A DNA stretch of 64,000 nucleotides from Acidobacteriota bacterium (GCA_016213775.1 JACQZR010000155.1:62001-126000); one strand, 5' to 3'; positions 24,203 to 34,127 are shown, numbered from the stretch's first letter. Numbers and translations: made by a program. Notes: generated from the letters alone by a model not told the origin.

Positions 24203-26875
24203 ATGCGGCCCGCCTTTCTGGGACTCCTGCTCGCCGTCGTTGTTGGTGCTGCTCCGCCTGATGTCGCGCAGCGCCTGTTGCTCGACAAGTGCGCCAAGTG
24301 TCACGGCGGGGGCGCGAAACTCAGCGATCTCGATGCCACCTCGCGTGAGGGGCTGCTCAAAGGCGGCAAACAGGGCGCGGCTCTCAAGCCGGGTGACGCG
24401 GCAGGCAGCAGACTCTATCAACGGATCTCCGAAGGGAAGATGCCGCCGGGCGAGCCGCTCGACGCGGCAACCGTGGCTGCCGTGCGCGATTGGATCAACG
24501 CCGGCGCACTGTGGACGGCCGGCAGCAGCAAGCCATCGAAGCAGTATTGGGCATTTGCGCCACCCGTCAAGCGCACGCCGCCACTCGCGGCCACCAATGC
24601 CATCGACGCGTTTCTGCAATCCAAACTACGAGAGCAACAACTCGACTTCAACCCCAAGGCCGGCCACCGCACGCTCATCCGCCGGCTTTACTTCGACCTT
24701 ACGGGCCTGCCGCCAGGCCCTGACGATTACGGACAGACCTACGAGCAAGCCGTGGAGAAACTGCTCGCTTCACGCCACTATGGCGAGCGCTGGGGACGCC
24801 ACTGGCTGGACGTTGTCCGCTTTGGCGAAACCGACGGCGGCGAGCACAACTACGAGCGCATGAACGCCTGGCCGTATCGCGATTGGGTGATTCAATCTCT
24901 GAATCAAGACAAGCCCTACCACCAGTTTATTCGCGAACAAAGTGCCGGCGACGTGATCGCTCCCAATGACCCGAGGATGGTGGCGGCGACAGGATTCCTG
25001 GTGGCAGGGCCGTGGGACTCCGTCAGCGCCGTGCTGAATAAGGACGAAACGCTGCGCGAGCAGGCGCGCATGGATGAGCTCGACGACATGGTCACCACGA
25101 CAGCGCATAGCTTCCTCGCCCTCACGGTGAATTGCGCGCGCTGCCACGACCACAAGTTCGACCCCATCCCCACGCGCGACTATTACCGCATGACCGCCTT
25201 CTTCCGAGGCGTCGGTTTTGGCGAACGCGAGGTGGGCAGCGAACAGGCGCGCCGCAAGCGCGATGAATACGTCAAGCCGCTCAACCGTGCCGTGAGCGAC
25301 TTGCGCAAGAAGATCGCCGAAATCGAAGATGCGCCCCGGACGCGTCTGTTGATCGAGAAACTGCAGGCGCTCGACCGCGATCGCGCGGGCGAGCCGCGCC
25401 GTCTTCCACTCAACCCCGTGTGGAATCGCAACGTCTTCGCCGAAGCAAAGTCGGACAAATTCCGTTTCGTCATCGGAGGTGGCCGCAAGAGCAAGCTTCC
25501 CGTGGTGGAGTATCTCGAACTGCTTCCCGCGGGGCACAGGGTGACCAATTGGACAGTACCGAAAGACGCCAACCCCGATGCCGACGTGCCAATGGAAATC
25601 ATGCTGAGCGGCCCGCAAAGCGTCTCCGAGATCCGCTTCGCCAGCGATTCCAAACGCGGTTCCAAGGACGGGCTCATTTCCGTCTACCGCTTGGACGCGT
25701 GGGTCAATGACGCGTGGCGGGAAGTTTGCTCTTCGCTCGATCACGTCGGCGCAGTGGAGATGGACATGCCCGAAGTGACGGCGGCTGAGTTGACGCCGCT
25801 GCTAACGCCAGAGCAGAGACAGCAGCGGACGGAACTGCAACGCGGTTTGGCGGATCTGCAACGCCAGATCAACGGCGGGCCCAAGGTGGACAAGCTCTAC
25901 GCCGCGGCACCAAAGGATCTGGAGAAAGCGTGGCTGCTGGAACGCGGCAACGTGAAGCGTCGCGTCGAAGAATTGACCCCCGGGGTGTTGAGCGTTGTAG
26001 GTGGCGAAGTGGACACCGGCGCTCTCAACAACGGCGGCACGCGCAGGCTTGCCCTCGCCAACTGGATTGCCAGCGAGAAGAACCCGCTCACCGCTCGCGT
26101 CATCGTCAATCGTGTCTGGTTCCTCCACTTCGGCAACGGCATCGTCAACACGCCGTCCGATTTCGGCGTGAATGGCGACCGTCCCTCGCATCCCGAACTA
26201 CTCGACTGGCTCGCCGTTTCGTTCATGGAGAACGGATGGAGCCTCAAGTGGCTTCACCGGCAGATCGTTTCCACACGCGCCTATCAGCAATCCTCCGCGT
26301 TGAACCAAAAAGCATTCGCCCTGGACGCGGGCAATCGGCTCCTTTGGCGCATGCCGCTGAAACGCATGGACGCCGAAACCCTCCGCGATTCCGTGCTCGC
26401 GACAACCGGCAATCTGAACCTCGCCGCCGGTGGCCCCAGCTTCCTGCTGCAAAAGAACGCCGCCCGCGGAAGCTACATCTACAAGGCTCTCCACAACGAC
26501 GGCCCCGAAGTGTGGAAGCGCGCCGTATACCGTTTTGTGGTGCGCGGAGGTGAGCGCATCATGATGGACAGTTTTGATTGCCCCGACCCTTCGGTGGCCA
26601 CGCCACAGCGCGCCATCTCGAATACGCCCGTGCAGGCGCTCACGCTGCTCAACAACAGCTTCGTCCTCCGCCAGGCGGGTCTGCTCGCCGCGCGGCTCGA
26701 CAAGGAGGCGCCCACCTCCTCGCAGGATCGCATTCGTCGCGCGTACCATCTGATGTATGGCCGCGCGCCATCGGATACCGAACTCGCCCGCGACGTTAAG
26801 TTCGTCGCCCAACAATCTCTGACCGCATGGTGCCGGGTAATGCTCAATTCGAATGAGTTTGTCTATGTTCCTTAA
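24203..26875 (+). CDS. PSD1/DUF1549/DUF1553 protein with planctomycete-type cytochrome c domain
   Basis: 890 aa from ATG 24203 (leader MRPAFLGLLLAVVVGAAPPD). The N-terminal PSCyt1 domain carries CAKCH and GKMPPGEP (heme and likely methionine ligand). DUF1549 follows (RTLIRRLYFDLTGLPPGPDD, ERWGRHWLDVVRFGETDGGE, RCHDHKFDPIPTRDYY with another CxxCH in NCARCH), then a discoidin-like middle and DUF1553 (LALANWIASEKNPLTARVIV, NRVWFLHFGNGIVNTPSDFG, FGVNGDRPSHPELLDWLAV, LKWLHRQIVSTRAYQQSS). The stop overlaps the start region of the DUF1501 gene. These pairs are abundant in Acidobacteria and Planctomycetes, often with carbohydrate genes; the reaction is not known. Confidence 0.93.
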   Translation: MRPAFLGLLLAVVVGAAPPDVAQRLLLDKCAKCHGGGAKLSDLDATSREGLLKGGKQGAALKPGDAAGSRLYQRISEGKMPPGEPLDAATVAAVRDWINAGALWTAGSSKPSKQYWAFAPPVKRTPPLAATNAIDAFLQSKLREQQLDFNPKAGHRTLIRRLYFDLTGLPPGPDDYGQTYEQAVEKLLASRHYGERWGRHWLDVVRFGETDGGEHNYERMNAWPYRDWVIQSLNQDKPYHQFIREQSAGDVIAPNDPRMVAATGFLVAGPWDSVSAVLNKDETLREQARMDELDDMVTTTAHSFLALTVNCARCHDHKFDPIPTRDYYRMTAFFRGVGFGEREVGSEQARRKRDEYVKPLNRAVSDLRKKIAEIEDAPRTRLLIEKLQALDRDRAGEPRRLPLNPVWNRNVFAEAKSDKFRFVIGGGRKSKLPVVEYLELLPAGHRVTNWTVPKDANPDADVPMEIMLSGPQSVSEIRFASDSKRGSKDGLISVYRLDAWVNDAWREVCSSLDHVGAVEMDMPEVTAAELTPLLTPEQRQQRTELQRGLADLQRQINGGPKVDKLYAAAPKDLEKAWLLERGNVKRRVEELTPGVLSVVGGEVDTGALNNGGTRRLALANWIASEKNPLTARVIVNRVWFLHFGNGIVNTPSDFGVNGDRPSHPELLDWLAVSFMENGWSLKWLHRQIVSTRAYQQSSALNQKAFALDAGNRLLWRMPLKRMDAETLRDSVLATTGNLNLAAGGPSFLLQKNAARGSYIYKALHNDGPEVWKRAVYRFVVRGGERIMMDSFDCPDPSVATPQRAISNTPVQALTLLNNSFVLRQAGLLAARLDKEAPTSSQDRIRRAYHLMYGRAPSDTELARDVKFVAQQSLTAWCRVMLNSNEFVYVP

Positions 26876-28268
26876 CCGCTCTCGCAAACCCACGCGCCGC
26901 GAACTCCTGTGGGAAATCGGCGGCGGCCTCGCTGGTCTGGCCCTGGCGCAACTGGAAGCCCACGCCGCGCCCATCAAGCCCCACTTCGACCCCAAGGCGA
27001 AGCGCGTCATCATGATCTCGCTGCCCGGTGGGATCAGCCACGTGGACACCTTCGACTACAAGCCCGAACTAACCAAACATCACGGCGAAGCCACCACCGG
27101 CGCCAATACCATCACCCCCTTCTTCGGCAAGAAGGGCATGCTCATGAGGAGTCCCTTTTCCTTCAAGCAATACGGCCAGACCGGCAAGTGGGCGTCCAGC
27201 CTCCTGCCACATCTCAACCAGCGCGTGGACGACATCACCTTCCTCCACTCGATGGTTTCGCGCAGCAACGCACATGGACCTGCCATCTTCCAGATGTCCA
27301 CCGGCTTCATCTTCCAGGGGTTCCCATCGGTGGGCTCGTGGATCAGCTACGGCCTCGGATCGGAAAACGAAAACTTGCCTTCCTTCGTTGTCCTGCCCGA
27401 TCCCCGCGGACTGCCGCCCTGCGGTGTCGCCAATTGGGGCAACGGCTTTCTTCCGGCCGCACATCAAGGAGTCATCTTCGGCGGGGAAGAGAACCCCATC
27501 GCCGACCTCCGGCCACCCGAGTCCGTGAAAGCGCGCGAGCAAGCCGCCACCTACGACCTGCTCACGGAAGTCAACCAGGAGCACCTCAAACAGAACCCCG
27601 GTGAAGATGCACTAGCCGCGCGCATCAAGGCCTACTCGCTGGCAGCGCGTATGCAGGTGACCGCACCGGAAGTCACCAGCATCGCCGGCGAATCGGAAGC
27701 AACGAAAGAGATGTACGGCCTCAACGATCCGGCCTCGCGCGCCTTCGGCTACAACTGCCTGCTCTCCCGCCGCCTCATCGAACGCGGTGTGCGCTGCGTG
27801 CAGCTTTTCAACGGTGGCCATTTCGGCGCGCCGCGCGTCAATTGGGACGCGCATGAAGATCTGGTTGCCAACCACACCAAGAACGCACGCACCCTCGACA
27901 AACCGCTCGCCGGGCTCATTCAAGACTTGAAACAACGCGGTCTTCTCGAGGACACGCTAGTCGTGTTCACTACCGAATTCGGGCGCCTTCCGATCAGCGA
28001 GGGGCTGGGTGAAGGTGGGCGCGATCACAACCCCGAAGGCTTCACGTCGTTCCTGGTGGGCGCCGGCCTCAAGCCCGGCTTCTCCTACGGCTCCACCGAT
28101 GAACTCGGCTATAAGGCAGCCACGCATCCCACCACCATCTACGATTTCCACGCGACTATCCTTCACCTCATGGGCATTGACCACACGCGTCTCACCTACT
28201 ATCACAACGGGCTGCGCCGCCGGCTCACTGATGTGCATGGCCACGTGATCCAGGACATTCTGAGCTGA
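26865..28268 (+). CDS. Tat-exported DUF1501 protein
   Basis: 467 aa from ATG 26865, which overlaps the PSD1 gene by 11 nt; ATG 26853 gives four more residues. The Tat leader is KPTRRELLWEIGGGLAGLAL. DUF1501 blocks include RVIMISLPGGISHVDTFDYK, SLLPHLNQRVDDITFLHSM, HGPAIFQMSTGF, VGSWISYGLGSENENLPSFV, LLSRRLIERGVRCVQLFNGG, NWDAHEDLVANHTKNARTLD, VVFTTEFGRLPISEGLGEGG and GRDHNPEGFTSFLVGAGL. The family is related to alkaline phosphatase/sulfatase-fold proteins, exported with its PSD1 partner. Activity is unproven. Confidence 0.93.
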   Translation: MFLNRSRKPTRRELLWEIGGGLAGLALAQLEAHAAPIKPHFDPKAKRVIMISLPGGISHVDTFDYKPELTKHHGEATTGANTITPFFGKKGMLMRSPFSFKQYGQTGKWASSLLPHLNQRVDDITFLHSMVSRSNAHGPAIFQMSTGFIFQGFPSVGSWISYGLGSENENLPSFVVLPDPRGLPPCGVANWGNGFLPAAHQGVIFGGEENPIADLRPPESVKAREQAATYDLLTEVNQEHLKQNPGEDALAARIKAYSLAARMQVTAPEVTSIAGESEATKEMYGLNDPASRAFGYNCLLSRRLIERGVRCVQLFNGGHFGAPRVNWDAHEDLVANHTKNARTLDKPLAGLIQDLKQRGLLEDTLVVFTTEFGRLPISEGLGEGGRDHNPEGFTSFLVGAGLKPGFSYGSTDELGYKAATHPTTIYDFHATILHLMGIDHTRLTYYHNGLRRRLTDVHGHVIQDILS

Positions 28269-28802
28269 ATGATCATCGTTCTTCGTGGAGTCCCCGGGAG
28301 CGGCAAGAGCACCCTCGCCCGCGCCATCGCGCCAGCGCTCAAAGCCGTGGTTCTCGACAAGGACGCCGTGCGCGCCTGCCTCTTTCCGGGGGACACAGTG
28401 GAGTACACCACGGCGCAGGATGATTTCATCATCGACCTCATGCTGCGGGCCGCACGGTATCACCTGAGTGAACGTCCCTCCCGTCCGATCATCTTGGATG
28501 GCCGCGTCTTCGGTGTCCTCGGGCAAGTAGAAACCATCCGCCTCTTCGCGGCTTCCGTCGAGTCGCGCTTCCATGTGATCGAATGCCACTGCTCGCCCGA
28601 AACGGCACTCCGCCGGATTGAAGCCGATCTCGCCGCGGGGACACACCTCGCCAGGAACCGGGACGCGAAGCTGCTCGAGTCGCAATTGGCGAAATGGGAG
28701 CAGTTGCCGTACCCGGTGACGCGTATCGACACGGAACTGCCATTGGAACGCTGCGTCGCCCTCACGCTCGCCGCGTTATTGGCGTTCCAGTTGCACCCCT
28801 GA
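28269..28802 (+). CDS. P-loop nucleoside/small-molecule kinase-like protein
   Basis: 177 aa beginning directly after the DUF1501 stop. A Walker A motif opens the protein (IIVLRGVPGSGKSTLARAIA), followed by VLDKDAVRACLFPG, RPIILDGRVFG (Walker B region) and a lid-like arginine-rich part HVIECHCSPETALRRIEADL. This is the AAA_33/zeta-toxin-like kinase group, cytoplasmic, which includes gluconate- and chloramphenicol-type kinases. It is the last gene of the Rieske-to-DUF1501 cluster; a double-hairpin repeat follows within 20 nt, which may end transcription. The substrate cannot be named. Confidence 0.85.
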   Translation: MIIVLRGVPGSGKSTLARAIAPALKAVVLDKDAVRACLFPGDTVEYTTAQDDFIIDLMLRAARYHLSERPSRPIILDGRVFGVLGQVETIRLFAASVESRFHVIECHCSPETALRRIEADLAAGTHLARNRDAKLLESQLAKWEQLPYPVTRIDTELPLERCVALTLAALLAFQLHP

Positions 28803-28813
28803 GACTCAGTCCC

Positions 28814-28870
28814 GCCGCCGTTGTGTGGGGCGGCCAATCCTGGCCGCGGCTGGCCTTTCCAGGCCAGCCC
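28814..28870. repeat. Double-hairpin intergenic repeat, copy 1
   Basis: A 57-nt copy of a repeat with two palindromes: CGGCC-AATCCT-GGCCG and GGCTGGCCT-TTCC-AGGCCAGCC (9-bp stem). Other copies are at 44553 and 52953. It lies between converging gene ends (P-loop kinase and carbonic anhydrase), so it could also act as a two-way terminator or mRNA stabiliser. Confidence 0.8.
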
Positions 28871-28910
28871 TGCGCGGGACTTCAGTTCCGCCCGCTGCAC
28901 TGTGCGGCCG

Positions 28911-29531
28911 TCATAGAGTTGGCTCCACCTCCGTGAACGTACCGTCCGGTTGCAGCCAGTGGAGCACGCCGGTGCGGATCTCAAACCATGCGCCATGCAA
29001 ACGCAAACTCCCTCCGTCGACGCGCTCAGCGATCCACGGAAAAGTGAGCAGATTCTCCAGCGAAACCTTGATCACCTCGTGCTCGCAGGCGTGCTGGCGT
29101 TGTTGCTGCCCGGCAATATTGGCCACGCGGGCGCGTGCCCGATCCGCAATCTTCATCCACGGCTCCACGAACTCGTCGACCCCGGTCGACTCATCCACCA
29201 GGAGCGCGCGCACACCCGCGCACAGCCCGTGTCCAAGAACAATGATGTTCGGCACTTTCAATGCGCACACCGCGAATTCCAGCGCGGCACTGGTGCCATG
29301 ATAGGCAGCATCGGGAGCGTATGGCGGCACAAGATTCGCTACATTGCGCAGCGCGAGGATTTCCCCTGGAGTAGTGTCAAAAATCCGCGCCGGGTCGACG
29401 CGGCTGTCGATACACCCCACCACCAGTGCCAGCGGAGATTGCCCCTTCGCAGCAAGTGATTCGAAGATCCGCTGCTGCTCAGGCCAGTCGGCTTTGCGGA
29501 AGCGTTGGTAGCCGGCAATCAGTTTGTCCAT
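28911..29531 (-). CDS. Beta-class carbonic anhydrase
   Basis: 206 aa, the usual beta-CA length. It interconverts CO2 and bicarbonate with a zinc held by two cysteines and a histidine: LALVVGCIDSRVDPARIF supplies Cys and the Asp-Arg dyad, and IIVLGHGLCAGVRALL supplies His and Cys. Further family blocks are GEILALRNVANLVPPY and GTSAALEFAVCALKVPN. It is cytoplasmic with no leader. It is divergent from the SH3 lipoprotein gene with 92 nt between them. Clear assignment; beta-CA in this group supports bicarbonate supply for carboxylases such as the acetyl-CoA carboxylase partly encoded at 40.2 kb. Confidence 0.95.
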   Translation of the reverse strand: MDKLIAGYQRFRKADWPEQQRIFESLAAKGQSPLALVVGCIDSRVDPARIFDTTPGEILALRNVANLVPPYAPDAAYHGTSAALEFAVCALKVPNIIVLGHGLCAGVRALLVDESTGVDEFVEPWMKIADRARARVANIAGQQQRQHACEHEVIKVSLENLLTFPWIAERVDGGSLRLHGAWFEIRTGVLHWLQPDGTFTEVEPTL

Positions 29532-29623
29532 GTGCGCAGAACCTCAGCCGCATTGTACCCGGATGCGAGCCGTCCTGACTTGCTAGAATGGAAAAGCTCA
29601 GCCTGACTCCGCATTAATTCCCG

Positions 29624-30856
29624 ATGCCCGCATTGCGCAGTTTCCTCATCACAGGATGGTTGTGTTTTCTCGTCTCCTGCAGTTCCGAAACGGAGAAACT
29701 CCGTTCGATCGGCGAGGCCTATGTCGGTCCCGGAACTTTGGAAATGCGCGAGGATGTCAGCCTGCGGTCGAAGGTGACCGCTACGGTGAAGCATGGCGAG
29801 CGTCTCGACGTTCTTGCCACCAGGCGCAACTTCGTCAGAGTTCGCAACGGCGGTGGGACGTCCGGATGGGTGAACGCGAAGAACCTCCTCTCCACGCAGC
29901 AGATGAAAGACCTCGCGGCAACCATCAATGATGCGCTCCGCCTTCCCTCGCAGGGACGAGCGATCGTCTACGACGTGCTCAACATGCACACTGAGCCAAA
30001 CCGCCAATCGCCGAGCCCTTTCCAGATTCCCCCGAACGGGTCGGTTGAAGTAGTGGCGCACCTGCTGACGCCGCGATTACCATATCAGGCGGTGATTCCA
30101 TCGATTGTCACGCAACAGAAAGCGGTCCCGAAGAAGCCGAAAAAGAAGCCAAAGAAGGGCAAGGGCAAGGAGGAACAAAGGGAAGAGAAGTCCGATGTGC
30201 CTCCTCCGCCAATGCCGCAGCCGCCCAAGCCCCCGGAGAACTGGCAGGAACTTTCCAAGACCGATCTCGACGACGACAAGCCGCAGCGCAAGCAGGACGA
30301 CTGGACGCTGGTCCGTACTGCCGACAAGAAGGCCGGTTGGGTGCTCACCCGCATGCTTGCCATGGCTGTCCCCGACGATGTGCTCCAGTATGCCGAAGGC
30401 AAGCGCATCATGGCCTATTTCCCTTTGGGCGAAGTGCAGGACGAGGACAAGAAAAAGAATCACTGGGTCTGGGCGACGCTCGCCCATCCCATGCAAAGCT
30501 ACGATTACGACGGGATCCGCGTGTTCATTTACAACGTCAAGCGGCATCGCTATGAGACGGCGTTTCGCGACAATACGGTGCGTGGATTCTATCCAATCCT
30601 GACAATGCCCGTGGAGGTGGTGGAGAACAAAAAGACGCTGACCGCTCCCGGCTTCAGCACAATAACCGAGGATGACGAAGGCCAGCGCTGGCAGCGCACC
30701 TACGCGTTCCTTGGCTATCGCGTCCGCCTGGTGAAGAAGGAACCCGTCGCTAAGCCCGTGGAGAAGGCTCCTACTAACGGTGTACCCACGGCAGCCCCAC
30801 TTACCCCCGAAAAGCGTGGATGGCTGGACCGGTTGAAAGCGCTCTTCAGTAAGTAA
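29624..30856 (+). CDS. SH3-domain lipoprotein
   Basis: 410 aa with a lipoprotein signal (lipobox FLVSC, lipidated Cys near residue 19). A first SH3-like domain spans about 32-90 (RSIGEAYVGPGTLEMREDVS, VKHGERLDVLATRRNFVRVR, GTSGWVNAKNLL); a long lysine/proline-rich linker (KKPKKKPKKGKGKEEQREEK, PPPPMPQPPKPPENW) separates a second SH3-like region (WTLVRTADKKAGWVLTRM) and a C-terminal domain (HPMQSYDYDGIRVFIYNVKR). Bacterial SH3 domains often bind cell-wall peptides. The gene end overlaps the broken glycine-oxidase fragment by 11 nt. Localisation is predicted to be a membrane-anchored periplasmic protein. Confidence 0.85.
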   Translation: MPALRSFLITGWLCFLVSCSSETEKLRSIGEAYVGPGTLEMREDVSLRSKVTATVKHGERLDVLATRRNFVRVRNGGGTSGWVNAKNLLSTQQMKDLAATINDALRLPSQGRAIVYDVLNMHTEPNRQSPSPFQIPPNGSVEVVAHLLTPRLPYQAVIPSIVTQQKAVPKKPKKKPKKGKGKEEQREEKSDVPPPPMPQPPKPPENWQELSKTDLDDDKPQRKQDDWTLVRTADKKAGWVLTRMLAMAVPDDVLQYAEGKRIMAYFPLGEVQDEDKKKNHWVWATLAHPMQSYDYDGIRVFIYNVKRHRYETAFRDNTVRGFYPILTMPVEVVENKKTLTAPGFSTITEDDEGQRWQRTYAFLGYRVRLVKKEPVAKPVEKAPTNGVPTAAPLTPEKRGWLDRLKALFSK

Positions 30857-31140
30857 TAACCTCCCGTGCGATCCGCCGCGATGTGGCCGGCGCGAGCAGT
30901 ATGCCATTGCGAAAGTGCCCGTAGGCGAGCCACAGCTTCGTCTCCTGCCAGCGTTCCATGTATGGCATTGCCGCGGGTGAGCCGGGCCGAAAGCCGGTCC
31001 AGCCATCGACGGGCGCGCGTTGGAGCAGACCGGGCACAAGCGTTGCGGCGCGAGTGGCGATATCGCTCGCCAGCGTGGGGGTTGATGGCGCGGTCAAAGC
31101 CCGCCTGCTCTTCTAAGTTCGGCTTCTCCTCAGTTCGCAT
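30846..31140 (-). pseudogene. C-terminal fragment of a glycine-oxidase (ThiO)-like FAD enzyme
   Basis: Read leftward, one frame contains LEEQAGFD, and after a frameshift near 31085 the other contains ASDIATRAATLVPGLLQRAP, VDGWTGFRPGSPAAMPYMER and LAYGHFRNGILLAPATSRRI. This is the usual C-terminus of ThiO-like FAD-dependent amino acid oxidases (W-G-RPG-PD and GHYRNGILLAPAT). Nothing upstream of LEEQAGFD in this copy belongs to the enzyme. The missing N-terminal part is found in the same orientation at 36285-36749. Confidence 0.75.
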
Positions 31141-31216
31141 TCCAGACATTCTACTTTCTTGCCGTGATCCTTAAGATCTCGATCACCGGTGTAACCGGCC
31201 GCAAGTTCGCGCTATT

Positions 31217-34123
31217 TCAATCCTTCTGCTGCCACTCTGCAGCATTGACCGTCCTGCCCGACGCCTGATAGAGCTCTATGATCCATTCCCGCACACGCGC
31301 CATCTGAGATCGCTCTTGAGCGCCCGCCTTGTCCTTCAGTGTTTCCAGCCCCCGATGGCCTTCGAGCAACAGCGGTTCCGCTTGCTCATATTTTTTCTGG
31401 CCAGACAGGCTCGCTCCGAGCAAAGCCGCAGCATAAAATCGCTCCCAGCTACCCGGTTGCTTTCGGATGGTGATGTCCATTGCCTCACGCGCCAGCGGTT
31501 CGCTTTCCGCGAATTTCCGTTGTGACAGGTAGGCCAGCGTCAGGTCGGCTACCGATTCCATCGTGCGCGGATCTTCCGGACCCAATGCTCGCCGTCTCCC
31601 GGACAGAGCTTGTGCGGCGCAGGTCTCCGCCTGGGGGTAGCGGTTCTGCCGTTGATACATATGCCCAAGGGCCGCAAGTGTTTTCAGAGTGAACGGGTGC
31701 TCTTGGCCAATCGCGCGGCGCCTGCCCTCCAGGGTCTTGCGAAAGAGTTCCTCGGCCTCGGCATACTTGCCCTGTTCCGCTTGGATTTCCGCCACATTGT
31801 GCATGGTATTCAGCGTGTCGGGGTTCTCCGGACCCATTACGCGGCGGCGGATTTCCAACACCCCGATGAGAAGCGCTTCGGCCTGCGCGTGCTTGCCTTG
31901 CGTCCTTAACGCTAGAGCCAGATTTCCCGTAGTGGCCAGCGTGAGGCGGTGCTCCTGGCCCACAACGCGGCGCATGATTTCCAGATTCTCGCTGTAGATC
32001 TGCTCTGCTTCCTTGTACCTGCCGTCGTTCAAGTAGGCCGAGCCCAGATTCATTGCTGAATACAACGTGTCGAGGTGGTTCGGCCCCAGTATGCGGCGCC
32101 GGACCTCCGCTACCCGACTGTGTAGCGCTACGGCTTCCTTGTACTTTGCCTGGAGGTAGTAATTGTTGGCCAGTACGTTCATGCTCTCCAGCGTGGCGGG
32201 ACTTTCCGCCCCGAATAGTCGGCGCCTGGTCTCTACTGTCTCGAGTTGGAGCGCTTCCGCTTGCGGATATTTGCCCTGCGCGCTGTAGACACTGGCGAGA
32301 TTGTTCATGGTGAGGGTGTCCACACTCTCGGGCCCGTGCTTGCGGCGCCTGCGCTTCAGGACCTCGCTGTAGAGTGCTTCAGCTTGCGCATACTTGCCTT
32401 GGATGTAGTAAACGTTGGCCAACCCGGTCATCGCTGTGAGCGTTGTGGGATGCTCCAGGCCAAGGGCGCGACGGCTGGTTTCCACCGTACCGCTGGCAAG
32501 TGATTCAGCGTCCGCATGTTTCCCTTGATACAGAGCTGTTCGCCCCAGGACGTGCATTGTGTTGATGGTTTTCGGATTCTCCGGCCCCAACACCTGGCGC
32601 TGCAATTCGAGCGCGCGCTCCAGTTGCTTCCGCGCCTCCGGATACACTCCAAGGTCGGTGTAGGACTCCCCCATGGTGCTCCGAATCGCGGCCTCGACCT
32701 CCGGCTGCTTGTCGAACTTTCCCGTGATGCGTTCGGCTGCCCGGTCTAGCGCCGTTCGCACCTTCAGATCGGGATCGGGTGGGTTGCGGCGCCCCGATTG
32801 TTTGTTGGCGCTGGCCTGCGCGAGTAGATCGTTTTGAAGGAATTCATTCACGCCTGCTGCGATTGCCGCCTCGCGGTCGGCCCGCTTCTTCTCCTCCATT
32901 GCCACGTTCCGGTCGAGGCGAGCCTGCGCCTCCGAGGCCTGCGCGGCATTGCGGCCCTGTTCGGCCTGGATCTCCGCCTTTAGCGCACGGTCGCGATCTC
33001 GAGTGGCAGCCTGCTGCGCCGCCAGCGCCGAGCTTTCCGCGGCGCGTGCGCGTGCCGCCTCCCTCATGCTCGCCAGGACTCCGGCAATCAGCACCACGAA
33101 CACCGCCGCCACCCCAATTACCGGCGCCCTGTTCCGCCGCGCGAACTTTTGCAATTGGTACGCCGTGCTCGGCGGCTTTGCCGATATCGGCTGGTCTTCC
33201 AGGTGCCGCCGGATATCCGCCGCCAGATCCGCCGGCGAGGAATAGCGTCGCTCCCGGTCCTTCTCCAGCGCCTTTGCGACGATAGTCTCGATATCCCCGC
33301 GATAGCTACGGCTCACCACGCTCAGTGGTGCGGCGTCCTGTTCCCTGATGGTCCGGACCGCTTCGTGCAATTGACGGCTCAAGGAATACGGCAGTTTGCC
33401 GGCCAGGAGTTCGTACAGGATCACGCCAAGGGCGTACACATCGCTGCGCGTATCCACGGCCAACGGATTCGCCAGCACCTGCTCGGGGCTCATGTAAGCC
33501 AGCGTCCCGATCAGTTGGCCCATGTCCGTTTGCCGGCTGGCTTGGACGTCGCTATCGGTGATGCGCGCCAGGCCGAAATCCAAGATCTTGGGTTGGCCGT
33601 TTTCGTCCACCAGGATATTGCCGGGTTTGAGGTCGCGGTGGATGACGCCGCGGCGATGGGCGTGCTCCACCGCTTCGCATACCTGAATCGTCAGCGCAAG
33701 CCGTTGGCGGGTGTCCAACTGGTGGAGGCCGGCGTACTGGTCCAACGCCACCCCCTCGATGAATTCCATGGCGAAGTAAGGCTGCGCCCCCCAGCCATAG
33801 TCCGCGGTTCCTGCTTCATAGATCTGGGCAATTCCGGGGTGTTGCAGGCGAGCGAGGGCATGCGATTCGCGCTCAAACCTCTGGAGCATCTGGGCGGTCA
33901 AAAGGCCGCTTCGGATGACTTTGAGTGCGACGGTCCGGCGAGGCTGTTCCTGCTCCGCCTCGAATACCGAGCCCATCCCCCCCTCCCCCAGCAATCGAAT
34001 GATGCGATAGCGTCCGATCATCTCCGGCAACTCTGGCCCGGATTCGATTCCGCTGGTGAACAGGCACACTCCGCACAGTTCGCCTGGGCCAAGGGGTTCA
34101 CCGCAACTGGAGCATCGGTCCAT
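31217..34123 (-). CDS. Membrane serine/threonine kinase with C-terminal TPR repeats
   Basis: 968 aa. An N-terminal zinc-ribbon has paired CSSC/CGVC (residues 4, 7, 17, 20). The kinase domain at about 38-310 has the G-loop GEGGMGSVFEAE, VALKVIR (Lys 68), VIHRDLKPGNILVD (Asp 164), DFG (182-184) and MSPEQ. One membrane span sits at about 333-352 (RAPVIGVAAVFVVLIAGVLA). Then an alanine-rich coiled coil and roughly ten TPR repeats of the kinesin-light-chain type (AEALYSEVLKRRRRKHGPES, EQIYSENLEIMRRVVGQEH). It is a Hanks-type kinase, likely with an extracytoplasmic or scaffolding TPR. It starts 4 nt after the ECF sigma gene's stop, a paired arrangement repeated at 56.6-59.8 kb. Confidence 0.93.
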   Translation of the reverse strand: MDRCSSCGEPLGPGELCGVCLFTSGIESGPELPEMIGRYRIIRLLGEGGMGSVFEAEQEQPRRTVALKVIRSGLLTAQMLQRFERESHALARLQHPGIAQIYEAGTADYGWGAQPYFAMEFIEGVALDQYAGLHQLDTRQRLALTIQVCEAVEHAHRRGVIHRDLKPGNILVDENGQPKILDFGLARITDSDVQASRQTDMGQLIGTLAYMSPEQVLANPLAVDTRSDVYALGVILYELLAGKLPYSLSRQLHEAVRTIREQDAAPLSVVSRSYRGDIETIVAKALEKDRERRYSSPADLAADIRRHLEDQPISAKPPSTAYQLQKFARRNRAPVIGVAAVFVVLIAGVLASMREAARARAAESSALAAQQAATRDRDRALKAEIQAEQGRNAAQASEAQARLDRNVAMEEKKRADREAAIAAGVNEFLQNDLLAQASANKQSGRRNPPDPDLKVRTALDRAAERITGKFDKQPEVEAAIRSTMGESYTDLGVYPEARKQLERALELQRQVLGPENPKTINTMHVLGRTALYQGKHADAESLASGTVETSRRALGLEHPTTLTAMTGLANVYYIQGKYAQAEALYSEVLKRRRRKHGPESVDTLTMNNLASVYSAQGKYPQAEALQLETVETRRRLFGAESPATLESMNVLANNYYLQAKYKEAVALHSRVAEVRRRILGPNHLDTLYSAMNLGSAYLNDGRYKEAEQIYSENLEIMRRVVGQEHRLTLATTGNLALALRTQGKHAQAEALLIGVLEIRRRVMGPENPDTLNTMHNVAEIQAEQGKYAEAEELFRKTLEGRRRAIGQEHPFTLKTLAALGHMYQRQNRYPQAETCAAQALSGRRRALGPEDPRTMESVADLTLAYLSQRKFAESEPLAREAMDITIRKQPGSWERFYAAALLGASLSGQKKYEQAEPLLLEGHRGLETLKDKAGAQERSQMARVREWIIELYQASGRTVNAAEWQQKD

Positions 34124-34127
34124 TTAT